NCBI GenBank assembly: GCA_964007475.1
Contig: OZ023274.1
Location: forward strand, 82,533,303 to 82,597,302
Direction of reading: 5' to 3'
DNA: 64,000 nt
From: Hybos culiciformis
Lineage: Eukaryota > Arthropoda > Insecta > Diptera > Hybotidae
In this document: positions 1 through 13,100 of the stretch, piece by piece
How the letters are laid out: each line of letters opens with the position of its first letter
How positions within the stretch are numbered: the stretch's first letter is position 1
The notes under the pieces: generated by a model
Seen by the model: the letters and a program-made list of their open reading frames with translations, nothing else
Told to the model about the DNA's origin: nothing
Database searches by the model: none
Made by a program: the position numbers and the translations under genes

Positions 1-1573
1 ATTTTATGCTAAGTTAAAACTTAATTTATTTTTTTCTAATGAATTTTACAACCTAAATAACTACTAACATAATTCCTTAATAGTTTTAAGAAAAAAAAAA
101 AAAAATATTATTACATATACATATTATTAAAATTCAATTTCCTCTCAAAATAAAAGAGATATAATTTTCCATAGTAAACTACAAAAAAAAAAATTATTGG
201 CTTTAATAAATTTTCCAACTCTGTCTTTAAAATGTAATTAAATAAATGTAACATAAATAGATAAAACTAATACATTTTAATATTTAGATACACATTATTT
301 AACTTTAATTTAAAAAACAAAATCATTTTCTATTTTTCTTCTCAAGTATATATGAATATTTTGTAATATTTATAAATATCGACACTGAGAAAAAAAGGTT
401 GTCAATGACAATACCTATAGAATAAAAATACTATATAAAATAATGATTGCTTCATTCAAGGTACAAAAGAAAATTGTTCTTCTTATTTATTTACTTTTAA
501 TTTATTTTATTGCATTAACAAAAGACAATCCACCTGGGCATTTTTACTCCAAAAAACTATAACTTTTTTCTAAAGTCTTTTATACACAGAAATACGTGTA
601 CATAACATAATATATTTAATTTCTAAACGGTTATGAGTCTTATATAGAGAAAAATAATTAAATGTTTGATTAGTGCTGTCAAATAACTAAATTTGAAACC
701 CGAATTAAACCAAGTTGAATATAAAGTAAATTTGATATTTACTGTAAATAAATATTTAGGTCAATTAATATTTTTCGACAATAATATTTTTATACTACAT
801 GTAAATTACATTTAATTTTTTTATATATTGATTAAAAACTATAGATTTCTATATTATTCGTTATTGTTTTTTAATATTATATAAAATATTTAAAATCTTG
901 TTTGAGGGACATTTCTAATTAATTTTGCTTTTATAACATCGTAGAATTATTTTTTCTGTATTATTCGGCATTTGCTTACAACAAAAAATTGTCGATGATG
1001 TCGTTTCTAATAACAAAGTTATCCTACATTCTCCTAAATACTAGAAGGAGTCTCAGTGTACATAAGATTTTTACCAAACAGATTACATAATTTATAGTTA
1101 GAAAAAACTTGTTAGATTATGCAGCATGTCACTGTGTCATGTTGAACATGGTAGTAAATCTCTTCAAATGTATTATCAACATAGGAATATCTAATGTCTT
1201 CCTTTTAGACTAATTTTATTTTATTTTTTTTTTTTATTAGAAAAAGAAATATTTTTTTCTATCTAAAACTAAAATATTATTTTGATAATTTTAATTATAA
1301 TTAAAAAATAATATTTCAATATTAAAATAATCAAGAAATAAATTTAATAACGTATTTTTTATTTACATCTGAACAAAAGATTTTCTCTCGAAGATTAATT
1401 AAGCAACCATTTAAAAACTTTGACAACAAGACTTCTACCGAAACGAAATATATGTATATATAATATATTTATAATAGGTATATATTTTTTCTTAAAATAT
1501 TTTTTATATTAAATAAATAATATATTAGAGAGCAGAACTTTAAAAAAATATGTGAGTCTCGGGACACACGGAA
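1..1573. other. AT-rich noncoding, no gene seen
   Basis: Stop codons are dense in all frames; only homopolymer runs. No repeat pair recognised. Confidence 0.6.
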
Positions 1574-2085
1574 GAAGTGAAACTTCATGGCAAGTAGTAT
1601 TTTCTGGGGAGGCTAAATAAATATCTAAAATGGCCAAGTGCACATAAAACATGACGCCAATCGATTTTTTCGACGGCGACTAGTTGATTTTTGTCCTTCG
1701 ACTGCTGCGGCCAGTCGACTTAAAATAACTTATTTTGGGGGAATTCGAGGGCTTAGAAAAATTTGACAAAAAAAAATTAAAAACCAGCGACTACTTAGAA
1801 ATAAAAACATTTAAAAATTCTAAAATACTTTTTAAGCTCAAAAAGTTGCATAATGGCTTTTAAATTATTTCAAAATGGCTAGAATTATGGATGCATGACA
1901 ACACTGATTGCCAGATGTTTCTACTATATTTTAAGCTGTAAACACAATTACGGTTACAACTATATTATTAGCGACAATAATGTATGAAAAAACAGCAGCG
2001 TGGCTTAAATCATGTTTACTTTTTGTTGCCCGAAAAGTTTAACCTAAAATAACTTTTTAAATATGCATGAAAAATTTCATGCTTA

Positions 2086-2347
2086 TTAGTACTTCTTCTG
2101 AAAAGGAATTGGAATAAAATATTCTACATGCATTGCATTAATGGAATTTAATGGCAAAAATAATTTATACTAACAACTCAATTTACAAAATACTTCAAAA
2201 AAAAATTTGTTTTAGTTGAAAGAGCATTTTCAAATATGCCAGCAAAATTTGACATTAGTATTTCTTCCGAAAAATAATTGTAATAAAAATATTCCTCCTG
2301 CATTTTATTAGTGTAATTTAATGTCAAAAATAAATTACTCTAACAAA
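2086..2347 (+). repeat. Diverged direct repeat pair, about 170 bp apart
   Basis: Both copies read AGTA(C/T)TTCTTC(T/C)GAAAA, then ATTCxxCxTGCATT, then TTTAATGxCAAAAATAA and CTAACAA. Copies are 2086-2177 and 2256-2347. Confidence 0.6.
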
Positions 2348-2669
2348 CTAAAAAAATTTACATTAAGAAAAATTAATATCAAAAATAAATTATCTACAAA
2401 ATAGGTGCATGTGGAACATTTTTATTCAGAATACATATTTGTATTCCAAAATTTTTTTGAAAATTAGCACTAATAAATGAAATAAATCAAATATTATTTT
2501 TATTATTGTTTAAAATAAATTTCCCTTTCAATCGAAAACAAAAAATAGTATTTTCGACTTTTATTCTGAGCCAATATAGAGTATGTTATGGCGCTGATAA
2601 GCTTCATTATGTTGATAGCGGCTGTCGGTTTTATCATCGCTGACACATAAATTTTTTCTTTTTTCTTTT

Positions 2670-2738
2670 TTTTTGACAATAATCGTTTGATTTTTTGACA
2701 ATAATCGTTTGATTTTTTGACAATAATCGTTCTATTTT
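2670..2738 (+). repeat. Three tandem copies of TTTTTTGACAATAATCGTTTGA
   Basis: 22/23-bp unit, three near-identical copies; the last reads CGTTCTA. Confidence 0.8.
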
Positions 2739-2794
2739 TGACACTTTCATTTTTTTCACTCTCAATCACAATGCCTCTAAAGAAGTTTCACTTC

Positions 2795-5700
2795 AAAAAT
2801 CAATAAAGTATTTTATGTTATATATTTGATGGTTTAAAAATCTTTTGTTTACTTTGTTTATAAATGTCCATCTACATTTTTTCATGTTAAATCCTTATTT
2901 ATTTAGATTTCAAACTAAGAATTAAATTCTAGACTTAAGGATGTTAATTATATTTATAAACTTACTTCCAGCCTTTATAATTGAAAATTATTCAAAAAAA
3001 TATGTAGTGTTTTTTTGATAATACATATTCTAGGCTTTTATATTATTTCAATAAATTATTAAAATAATTAATTTAATAAATTGTTTACATAAATTTGCCA
3101 AAATAAAATTATTAATGTGTTCTATGCTGTGTTACGTTGATCTTAAAATGCACAATAACATAATAAATTTTTGTTCATCCCTGATAAAAAATGTTATCAT
3201 ACATTTAAGTTTTTTTTGTTTTATTTATTTTTTTTTTATATATATATATATTTTATGTCTAAGAAAATCATTTTCCAAATAAATTAAATAAAGTCCGATA
3301 AGAGTATAAACATTTTATAAATATTTTTATTTTATGTTTAACCATAATATTTTCAGTATTTTTCATGTAAATATTTTTTTTTTAGATCAACATAAACTAA
3401 AATTTCCAAAATTGCTAACAGCTAAAAGTACAGAAGCATTTGGTATCATTAAGAAAAAAAAAATTAAAAATAAAACTTTTTATTTTACCATTTAAAGAAA
3501 TTATAACACGATTTTTAGATAACGAAAATTATGGGTGATACATTTCATATACAAGCTACTAATTTTGTAAATTATATCGCTAGTAGCAAATCCTAAATGA
3601 ATATGAGTGTAAAAAATGAAACTTAAAATGAAAATTGTTGAAAATTTTGCGTGCATTTACTTTGAAGTTTTCATTACTTATTATTATTTTACTTAATTTT
3701 TTTTCATATTTTTTTGCACTTGGGAATGGAAATTGAAATTTAAGCCAAACATAAATAAAATAAAAAAAATATTATTTTTACAAGCTTTTGTTTTTATTTA
3801 GTTTATGGTCGAGCTTTAAGAATTTTGTAATGATTATTGAACTATTTAGGTATTATAATTCTTTATTTTCAATTTGACAAAAGTTATGTTTAAATTTAAG
3901 TTTAATTTATTCCTTTGTATAACATTTAAAAATAAATTTATTTTTAACGCTGCTGCTTGTTCTTAAAAACAAAAACAGTTAAGCAGTATTCGCATGTAAT
4001 CAAGTTTTAAAATAGTTAATAAATAGCACTTTATTGTGTCCTATACCTAAAAAATCAAATCAAGTACGAGTACTTTAGCTCGAAATTGAAATCAAATTAA
4101 CCACTGCTGCATAATAATGCCAATATAGCTTATGCTTATTTAATTGGTGTGTCTTTATTCTTATTTGATAAAATTTATACAAAAACCATATTCACATACT
4201 TTTTCATTATATAATATGTTTTCTAGTCCTGATTTGATAATAATCGGTTTAAAAAAAACAATAATAACAAAAAATATTAATTCGGTTAATGTTGTATTAT
4301 CTTTTTCTATTTTTAAGACACCAATTTAAAAAGCTTAGGGCTTTCACAAAAATAATATTACCCAAATTATTTTTTCTGCTTCCGTAAATATAAATATTCC
4401 ATTGATGTATTTATTTGGTTGACGGCAAAAATTTAACATCATTTAAAATCCCATATATCATCACGATAGTATTCATAAATAGGATAATAAATTACGGACA
4501 TTTAATAAAGAAAGATTAGATTCTGTCATTATATAAAATTATGAAATTATATTCATACTATCTACTGTACAATTATTATACTATCTTGAAAATAAATTTT
4601 AATTCTATTATAAATTAAAAGTTTTGACTACCTAACTATACCTATAAATAATATTGAATATAAATGTAATGGAATTAAAATTTTTTTTATTTTATTTTCT
4701 AAATCCAAATTTTCAAGATAATGTGATTATGTATTATATTAAAAATAAAGCAAAAGAAAATACTTTTTTTGTTATTTTATTATGATGATGGCGTTATATG
4801 AATTATTATTTTTGTTTAATTTTTTTTTTTTTTTTATTTCGGAAAGAAGATAAATAACAGATTAATAAAATTGCACAATTTAAATTCATAGGTGATGAGG
4901 TGGAATTCATTAAATTTGATTGCTCAAGAGAAAACCAAAAAAAAAAAAAAAAAACAATTTAAAACAATCTGACAATCTATGAAGCATCATAATATCAATA
5001 ACTTTCAACATCACACAGTTTGGTGATTTATGCTTTTAATTTTGCTTCTTCTTCAATTGATCTTTTATTGTTATTTTTGTTTAAAATTAAAACTTAAGTT
5101 AGTGCAATAATACCTATCATATAAGAAGATATTTTGTATAAAAGACTTTAAGTTTAAGTAATCAAAATAATGTTATTTTTTCACAATATTTAATTATCAT
5201 ATTTTCTAAATAAATACAATAAGTATGTATATATAGACTTTTTGTAATTAATTTTTAAACCATTATTTTTTATATATTAATGACACACTTAAGCAAGCCC
5301 TTAAATCCGATGTAGATGTTTCATTGAGCCTGATATATAATTCATCAAAAGTAGTGATAACAATAATTTTAACCTTAATGCTTATTTACTTTTTGTTTTT
5401 TATTTAATTTATTGTATGAATTACAAAATTTCACTTTTCACAATTATCGGTTTTTCTTTTAATATTTCTCCAATTTTATCAGCGTTTTGTTTACAGATTC
5501 GGATATTAATTAAATGGCAAAAACAATTAAAATTGAATGAAATAAAATAATAAAATAAGTTTTATTAGTTAAGTCGAGAACGTTTTTTTATTTTGCATAG
5601 ATAATTGACAGGTTTATTAAATAGAGATTAGATATACTAATTGTAATAAAAGTCAATACACAAAAAAATAAATAAACTTTTATTGCCGTTAACGCTTAAA

Positions 5701-8700
5701 TTCCTTTTATACAAATCAATTAAACATTAATTTCAATAAAAATTTAAATAATGCACATCAAATTATATTAACAGTATGTTATATGTATCTAACTAAATAA
5801 CATTTTAATTTTACTATACTATTTTGGAATTTATTATAACTATTTCTGTAGCCAAAATTATTAAATATTGGCCAAGGCAATGCCAACTATCGGAAAAATA
5901 AATATTTTGGCTTACTATATATAATATGCAATAACTCTTAAAAATATATTTACTGCTTTTATATATTGAACTTAAATTATGTTCACTTAATTTATTACAT
6001 TTGTCATTGTTGACAAATCCAAGCTCATTCGTCTTTAACTCTTTATAAATCATTTTATTTTAAGAATACTCATTTTCGTTTCCGTCATATTATTATCTTT
6101 TAGGTAAATGAACTGAACGTAGGTCAAATCAACATAATAATACACAATAAGTGCTAAAAAAAGTTTTCAAGCAAAAATTTTAGTTATTTTCATAAACATC
6201 TTTGGAGTTTATTAACGCATATACTACACGTAAACAAATAAACGTATACATTATGTCTATTATAAATCATGCTTCTCAAATTCCAAAAATAGACCAAAAT
6301 ATATTAATTTAAACTAATTTTTGAATTCCACATTTTTATTATTTTCCTAATATTAGATTTATTGTTAATCTTCTGTAAAATTGAATTATAGTAAATAAAA
6401 TAAAACGCCCAATTTAAAAAAAAACTCATTAATAAAAAAATTAAATATTTGACAAGTTTGATTTTTATACATTTATTCCATTCTTTTTTTTGTCCAAAAA
6501 TGATGTTGTTTTTATGTCAAAATTAATATTTTAAGATTGTTTTCTAGTCGAAAAACATAAGTTGTCTCAAATTTTAAAAACTAAGCATCTAAAATCTAAG
6601 GCTCTAAGTAAATTACTTTAATTACTTTACTGATGACAGCAACTAACTTTATTTTATCGAACATTCAACATAATTCCAAATTGTTTGAAAAAAAATTATT
6701 TTTTCCATATTAGTTTTGAAGTATCAAAAACAAATTTTTCAATTCAATTCAAATTTATTCACCTTTAATTTATATACAATATGATTATAGAGATTAGGAT
6801 TTTTCGTTTGCATCAAATCAATTTTTTACATCTTTTATTCATATGGGCAGAAAATTTATATAAACACATGATAACAAAATAATAAAAAGGAAAATGGTGT
6901 CAGAAAAACCTCTAATGATTTTTTTTTTTTAAATATTTGTTTTTTTTTTCTTTAAAACTAATTTTGTTACTCGTAATTTCAGCGATCATAACTTTACCAA
7001 TCAACAATCTTTGAATAAAGAGTTAATCGTAGAAAATGTCAGCTTTATTAATTTTCCTTGATCTAAAAGAAAAAATTCAGAGGTATAAATTGTTTCAATA
7101 ATATCAAGTTATATATTGTACAGTATTGATATATTGATACAGATGAAACATATAAGTATCTAAAAAATAAAATCTTGTAAAACACTGTTTTAGATCTTTA
7201 GGACTTAAAAATGGAAATAAAAATACATATATGACTCTTTAAATTTTAATTTTGAAAATAAATTTATTAAATAAAAACACATTTTTTTTCAGCCGCTAAA
7301 TCATGATCATTTATATGTCAATCAGCAAATGCATACATGAGACAGTTAAATTTTATATACGCATATAATCAGTACTTTGACAAATTAATATTTAAATGTA
7401 TGATAGTATAGAAAAATATCCATATTGCATATCCGGAGGCCTAAAATCTTGATTAATCTGTTTAACAAATTAAAAATATTTATTTTGATCTGATAAAAAT
7501 TTCATTGCATTCAAGTAATAAAAAGACATCGCGTTTTACTTTAACATACAATCTTAGGTATGTAGAAATATAAGTTCATTTTTATTTTTTATATAAAAAT
7601 AAAATTTTCTTTCCATGCAGCAACATTGAAATAAGTATGGTTCTTCAATTATCTATATGTACAAGTACATGGAGTTTTCATGCTCCGAACATCTTTTCTT
7701 TCAAGTTTTAATTTTCGACTTTATTTCTCACTTTGTAACGTCAAAAGAATAATTTCAAGCACTGCTCTGAATGTTTTTTTCGTATTTTCACCCTTTATCA
7801 ATTATTAGTGTATATAAGTCAAATAAAAAGGTAGTAGTGCTGTCATTATCGCCCAACAAAAACCAAAACTTTTTTTAAATAAGGATAGGATACAGGTATA
7901 TTTCCAGTATCCAAATATGATTTAAGTATATGCAACATAACCTTAAATGGCTTAATTGTAATTTTATATGAAGCCAAGGAAACCAAATTTCTTCAACACT
8001 TAACTCGAGCAAAAAATAAAGTTACCCTGATTGTAAATTGTTAATATTTTTAAACTTTCGTTGGGTGCATTATAATAAATAACTCTATCTTGTAACTCTA
8101 TCTTGATTCTTCTAAGTAACTGGGCTGATTATGTTTATAACTTATTTGTCCTAGAGTTGTTATGACAATTTTATTTAACTATTGCAACCTTCAATAGATA
8201 TTTTTCCTTACTCTTTTTAATTGTTCGTGACCAAATCGTATACTCAATGATTTTATCTTTTTTTTATTTCACAATTTAATAATATGTGTTAATAAATAAA
8301 TTAATGTGAACATAATTCACTTCCGGACATAAAAATTACATAAATTGAAAATGCATTAGAAGATAAGAAAATTTTATTAATTTATTTTCAAATGATAAAA
8401 AAAAGAAGTCCGGGTTCAACCTTTTTTAAAAAGAAATAGTAAGAAATTTTCTTTTAAAACATACATATTATCAATCGTTAAAAAGTATACATATTGCAAA
8501 TTCGTTTCTTAGAAGATAAATATATTTTTAATTGCTTTCAGAAACGCATTTTTTAATACTTCAAGTTTAATTTGTCATATTTTTTAATATAAAATTCGTA
8601 AAACTGAATTCCGATTAAGTCTCAAAAACTCTTTTTTAAAAGGAGTTTACCATTTTATTTCCAAGGAACAACAGATCGGTTAAATAATTAGACTCCAATT

Positions 8701-9248
8701 ATTTAACCGATCTGTTGTAATTAGACATCCATAAAATATTGCAAACGGAAATATTACCAGACTGAAGTATAATGTAACGTATAGTATAACAGTATAGTTA
8801 TAATGTACTTATTCCTTACATTATACAAGTTAGATTTTAGAATTTTACGTGAACTTTTCATACATTAGCCTAGCGTTCACAAATTATTAAGAATTTAGTT
8901 GTTATTTATTGGGTTTAGAACATAACAAATAAAACACTTATTTAAAATTACGTCAAAGATTTTAAATAAGTATTTTATAGATCTAATTAATAACCATTTT
9001 GGGTTAAAAATTAAAATCCAATTTTAATTTTTCACATTTTCTAATTTGTAACTTACTTTGATCTACAATATGTTTCAAAAATATATCTCAATTTTGTTAA
9101 ATTCTGCAAGTTCAATACTTTGACAAAAAGTTTTAAAACCTTGTATTGAAAATTTATATTTATATTAACTTTTAAGATTTTATTTATAATTGAATTATAA
9201 TAATAGTAGATTATTGTATATGTAAACTAAATTTGTTATTAATTAAGA
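2795..9248. other. AT-rich noncoding desert
   Basis: No coding exon recognised. Frames up to 79 codons (for example 5814-6053 minus, 4144-4329 plus) are low-complexity and unlike any family. Contains the 8668-8718 hairpin and many A/T runs. Could be intergenic or a large intron of a gene outside the window. Confidence 0.55.
8668..8718. repeat. 22-bp perfect inverted repeat with 7-bp loop
   Basis: ACAACAGATCGGTTAAATAA.. and its exact complement are separated by AGACTCC. It forms a strong hairpin in an otherwise plain AT region. Possibly a tiny foldback insertion; no gene is adjacent to make it a terminator. Confidence 0.7.
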
Positions 9249-9359
9249 GTTCTGTATACAGAAAAATACATTCACACGAGTCAATACTTATATCACGAGA
9301 CCGAAGGTCGAGTGATATAAATTGACAAGTGTCAATGTATTTTTGTGTAAATACAGAAC
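9249..9359. mobile_element. Short hairpin MITE
   Basis: A 111-bp imperfect inverted repeat. The left end GTTCTGTATACAGAAAAATA mirrors the right end ..TGTATTTTTGTGTAAATACAGAAC. At the centre is a compact hairpin CACGAGACC-GAA-GGTCGAGTG. No coding potential. Confidence 0.55.
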
Positions 9360-9572
9360 GAGTTGTATAACTGTTGTATATACTGTTTTAATGTGTAAGG
9401 TAGTTGAGTCTATACATTTACAATAAAAAAAAAGAAAACAAAAGTTGATATACACATTTTATTTTTCATTTTTTGTTGGTATTTGTCAGTATTGAAAAAT
9501 TGTGAGTGATATTATTTTTGTTTAGGTATTACGCAATATTCAATACGAAACATCTAAATGATTTCATTATTA

Positions 9573-10121
9573 ATAACTTCGCTACACTTCAGGTTAGCAA
9601 CCATGAATTTCTTGGTTTGAAAGTAGGTTGGCGAATGGGGTGACACACTTATAAAAGATGGTTTGGTTTGAAATTAAAAAAAAATTCTTTGTAAAATTAA
9701 AAAAAAATTCTTTGTAAAATAAAATTTTTATTTTTTCGTAATTTAAAAAAAAAAAGTGAATTTTTTTAATTTAAAGAAAAAAAGGAAAATTAAATAATAT
9801 TAAATTTTTTTTTAAAAATATTTTAATTTATTTTCTTTTTTGACAACTTACAATTTATTATTATTTTTTTTATATCGAAGCATTTTAAAGTATGATTTTT
9901 TCTGTAAATTTTCTGCAAATTGACAGGTTATACCTTTTTTTTTTTGAAATGCAATAAAACTATGTAGTAAAATTTCTAGGTTTGTGTCGAACCGACTTTC
10001 AAACCATGAAAAAAAAAAAAAAATTTTATATGGCAAACCAAGTACCAAACACAGAACGAACCTATTTTTTTCTGCAAAACACGGAATTCTGTGTTTGTAA
10101 CCTGAAGTGTAGCGAAGTTAT
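9573..10121. mobile_element. Non-autonomous TIR DNA transposon, copy 1
   Basis: About 549 bp. The ends are inverted repeats: left ATAACTTCGCTACACTTCAG, right the complement ending ..GTAACCTGAAGTGTAGCGAAGTTAT. Just inside come a second inverted block (CAACCATGAATTTC / CATGAAAAA) and GGTTTGAAA-type subterminal repeats. The interior is A/T homopolymer rich and noncoding. A diverged copy of the same length class lies at 38639-39152. The target-site duplication is unclear (TTA or TA possible). Short open frames in it are chance. Confidence 0.7.
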
Positions 10122-13100
10122 AACGCTGATGCATCTAATTTTTTTCATTATTTACGCAGATGCATCTAAATGATTGCATGTGTATTGACGCATATAATAT
10201 TCCATTTAGCGTTCTAAATTCTATACTACTAAATACAACATACCGAGCGCATGCCCATTAAAATCCATTAATAATAATAATATCTAAATGCGCAAATAGA
10301 TAAAATATCAAAATGATACATTTTTGGTTTCATGAAATTTTCTTTGATGAATATTGAAATCTTTTAATATGAGCAGAATCTTAATCTATAGCTACTAGAT
10401 TTAGAAACGTTATTCGTCACATTTAAAGATTCGATAAAACTAAAAGACATAAATTTTGTTATGAAATGATAAGAAGTACTAAGTAATAAGTTGGCATTTA
10501 AAATAAAATTGAAATAATTTTTCAGCTACTTAAAATAGGAAATATTAATAGAAATAAATATGCAGTAATATACATATACATATAATAATAAATAATTTCT
10601 TTATAAAAAAAAAAAAAGCTACTTCATCTTTGTAACGACCAAACTATCTAAATTACTTTTCAAATCATCAAAAAGATAAAGTCATTTATTTTCTGAATAT
10701 GTTACAGACATTAAAGAAAAATTTTTCTTTTAAATTATTACCAGAAAAGAAAGAAGTTGTTAATTTTTAATTGAAAAATTTGTGGCATTTTTCACTTGTT
10801 CCGAAGTTTTTCCTAGAAACGTAATTTTCTTTGGAAATAAAAAAAAATATTTTTTTTTTTAAATAATGATTTGTTTTTGAAATTAATTACATGAAAAAAG
10901 ATATAAATTTGTATTTATAACGTCGCCAAAAAGACAAATCACTAAAAAAAAATTTACATTTTTTTTAAATAAATTTATTCAATATAGATTTGTTTTATTT
11001 TCTCTGTTGGTATTTTAAAATACGTTTCAATTGGTTCGATTATACTGGGTTAATAACAGACTGAGTATGTATATGTAGTATTTTGGACAATTTCATTAAT
11101 ATGACTTCTAAAACTGTGAAGTGTCTTCGAAAATCTTCTTATCCCAAATTCTATATACATGCACTCCTATTTTCACAAGAATGAAATGGAGAATGGGATT
11201 TCCGAACATGGTCCTATGGTGACAGACTGTAGCGAATTCCACATATAAACGTTTTATTTTTAATCGAATACATTAATTTTACTTTATTTTATTTTCCATG
11301 CGTCAAAAATTGAGCTTTATATAAAACTTATTGTTTATTTTCCAAATTTAAAATCATTTTCTTTTCATTTATCAACATTTCAATACAATCAAAATTTGAA
11401 ATCAAATAAAATAATATGGGAAAATTATTTCTGAAATAAAATTTTCTTATCTCTTTATCGATATTTGTTTTTACACAAAAAAAAATATAAGAATGAAAAT
11501 TACATCGTTTGTCCTCTTATTGAGGAAACTATTAATAATTGTCAGCATGCAGCCATATGCCATAATTGCCAGCATGAGTCATATGTATATCCGTCGAACA
11601 CACATTAAACCTCAACCAAAACATATAGATTTGTTGGATATAAAATGTTTATCATCTATAATTATTTATTTTTCTTAGTCCCATTACTCAATTGTTTCAA
11701 TGACCGGAAATTGTAAATAAGAAAATTTTGCAAAAAAAAAAAAAAAAGAAGTGTTAATATTTACATAAAAGTCTTAAGAAATATGTTAGAGGAAAGAAAA
11801 CTTTTTGGCATGGTTAACATACATACATAATATCATTGAATGTGCATCGATTATGCTAAATTTTTTTTCCTTTATTTTATTTCATGCTTCATGAATTATT
11901 TTCTTATTACCATTGATTTATTAATGCACTTGGTCAGTTGCATTGCATTTAAACACAACATAAATTTTAAACTTTGTCTTTAAGAAAAAAAAATGTATTA
12001 TGTGAATTATGATATTAAAAGTATTTTTTGTGAACTATTAATTCAATAGAGAATTTTTGTATTTTTATGATATTTTAATTTAATAAAAGAAATAGTATCT
12101 TTCGATGTTTGTATTAGTGTATAAGTACATATTTCAAGTTACATATATGCATCTGAAAAATTGTATCTGAAAAATTGTTAATGTATGAGGGCTGATCTTT
12201 TTCCTTTAAAAGATGAAAAATATGAGTATCCACTTTAATTTTGTATTTATTGTATTTTTCGAAAATTAAAAGTACAAGTAATCATTGTTACAAAAATTTT
12301 TAACATATTTTAGCCAATAACCACACTAATATTTGTTTACCTTTTTATATTTAAACTTCATTTATTTATGTAAATAAATACTCTAAAATATGTGTATAAT
12401 TAAACACAAAGGTGGAGTTTTTTTTTTTTAAATTATAAAATAAATTAAATTAGAATCTTTTTCATCAATTAAGTTTCCAAATAATGACTCATGTACCTCC
12501 AATTAATGAATAAGTGAACTTATCACAACTTATTTTTAATACACCAGAAATAATCAAAAATTAAACTCATAATGTTCATCGCATTTTGTTTGACTGTTTT
12601 ATTAATAATTTTCTAATTACTACTCCTATTATTTTTTCAACAAATCAAGGTGCAAATAAAGTTATGTTAATTGAATTTGACATGACATCATTAAATAATT
12701 AAATATATATATATATATATAAGTATTTAAGACCAATGACATAAAACAATAAAACATAACTACAATGAGTACTTAGCTTTAATGTCAAAACATTAAATTG
12801 AAACTTAAATAATATACATACCTATAATCGCAGGAAAATATACAATTCACACATTCATCACTATTGTAGATCCAATTGCATAAAAATAAATTTATTAATG
12901 ATTCATTATATTTTTTCAGAATATAAAGATAATATTGTCAATTAAATTTTTAAAAGAGAGAAGAAATACTTAGAAAGAGAATTTAAATTCATTTTTATGC
13001 AATTTATTTTTTTTCTGTTTTTCATTTTTATTACAATAAGATTAAATCTTAAAATTTGAATATCTAATCATAGATAGATGTCGTGCGTGGATATATTTTT

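Larger units (their letters stand above)
1574..2794. mobile_element. Possible TIR element with internal repeats
   Basis: GAAGTGAAACTTC at 1574-1586 is mirrored by GAAGTTTCACTTC at 2782-2794, but the motif is itself nearly palindromic, so pairing is weak evidence. The stretch is less AT-rich at 1560-1760. It holds an approximately 170-bp-spaced diverged direct repeat (2086-2177 and 2256-2347) and a 3-copy 22/23-bp tandem repeat. An 88-codon minus-strand frame (2503-2769) has no recognisable product. Confidence 0.35.

Noticed and set aside
2503..2769. 88-codon minus-strand frame
   Set aside because: It runs through the 22-bp tandem repeat and a poly-Lys run; no family resemblance.
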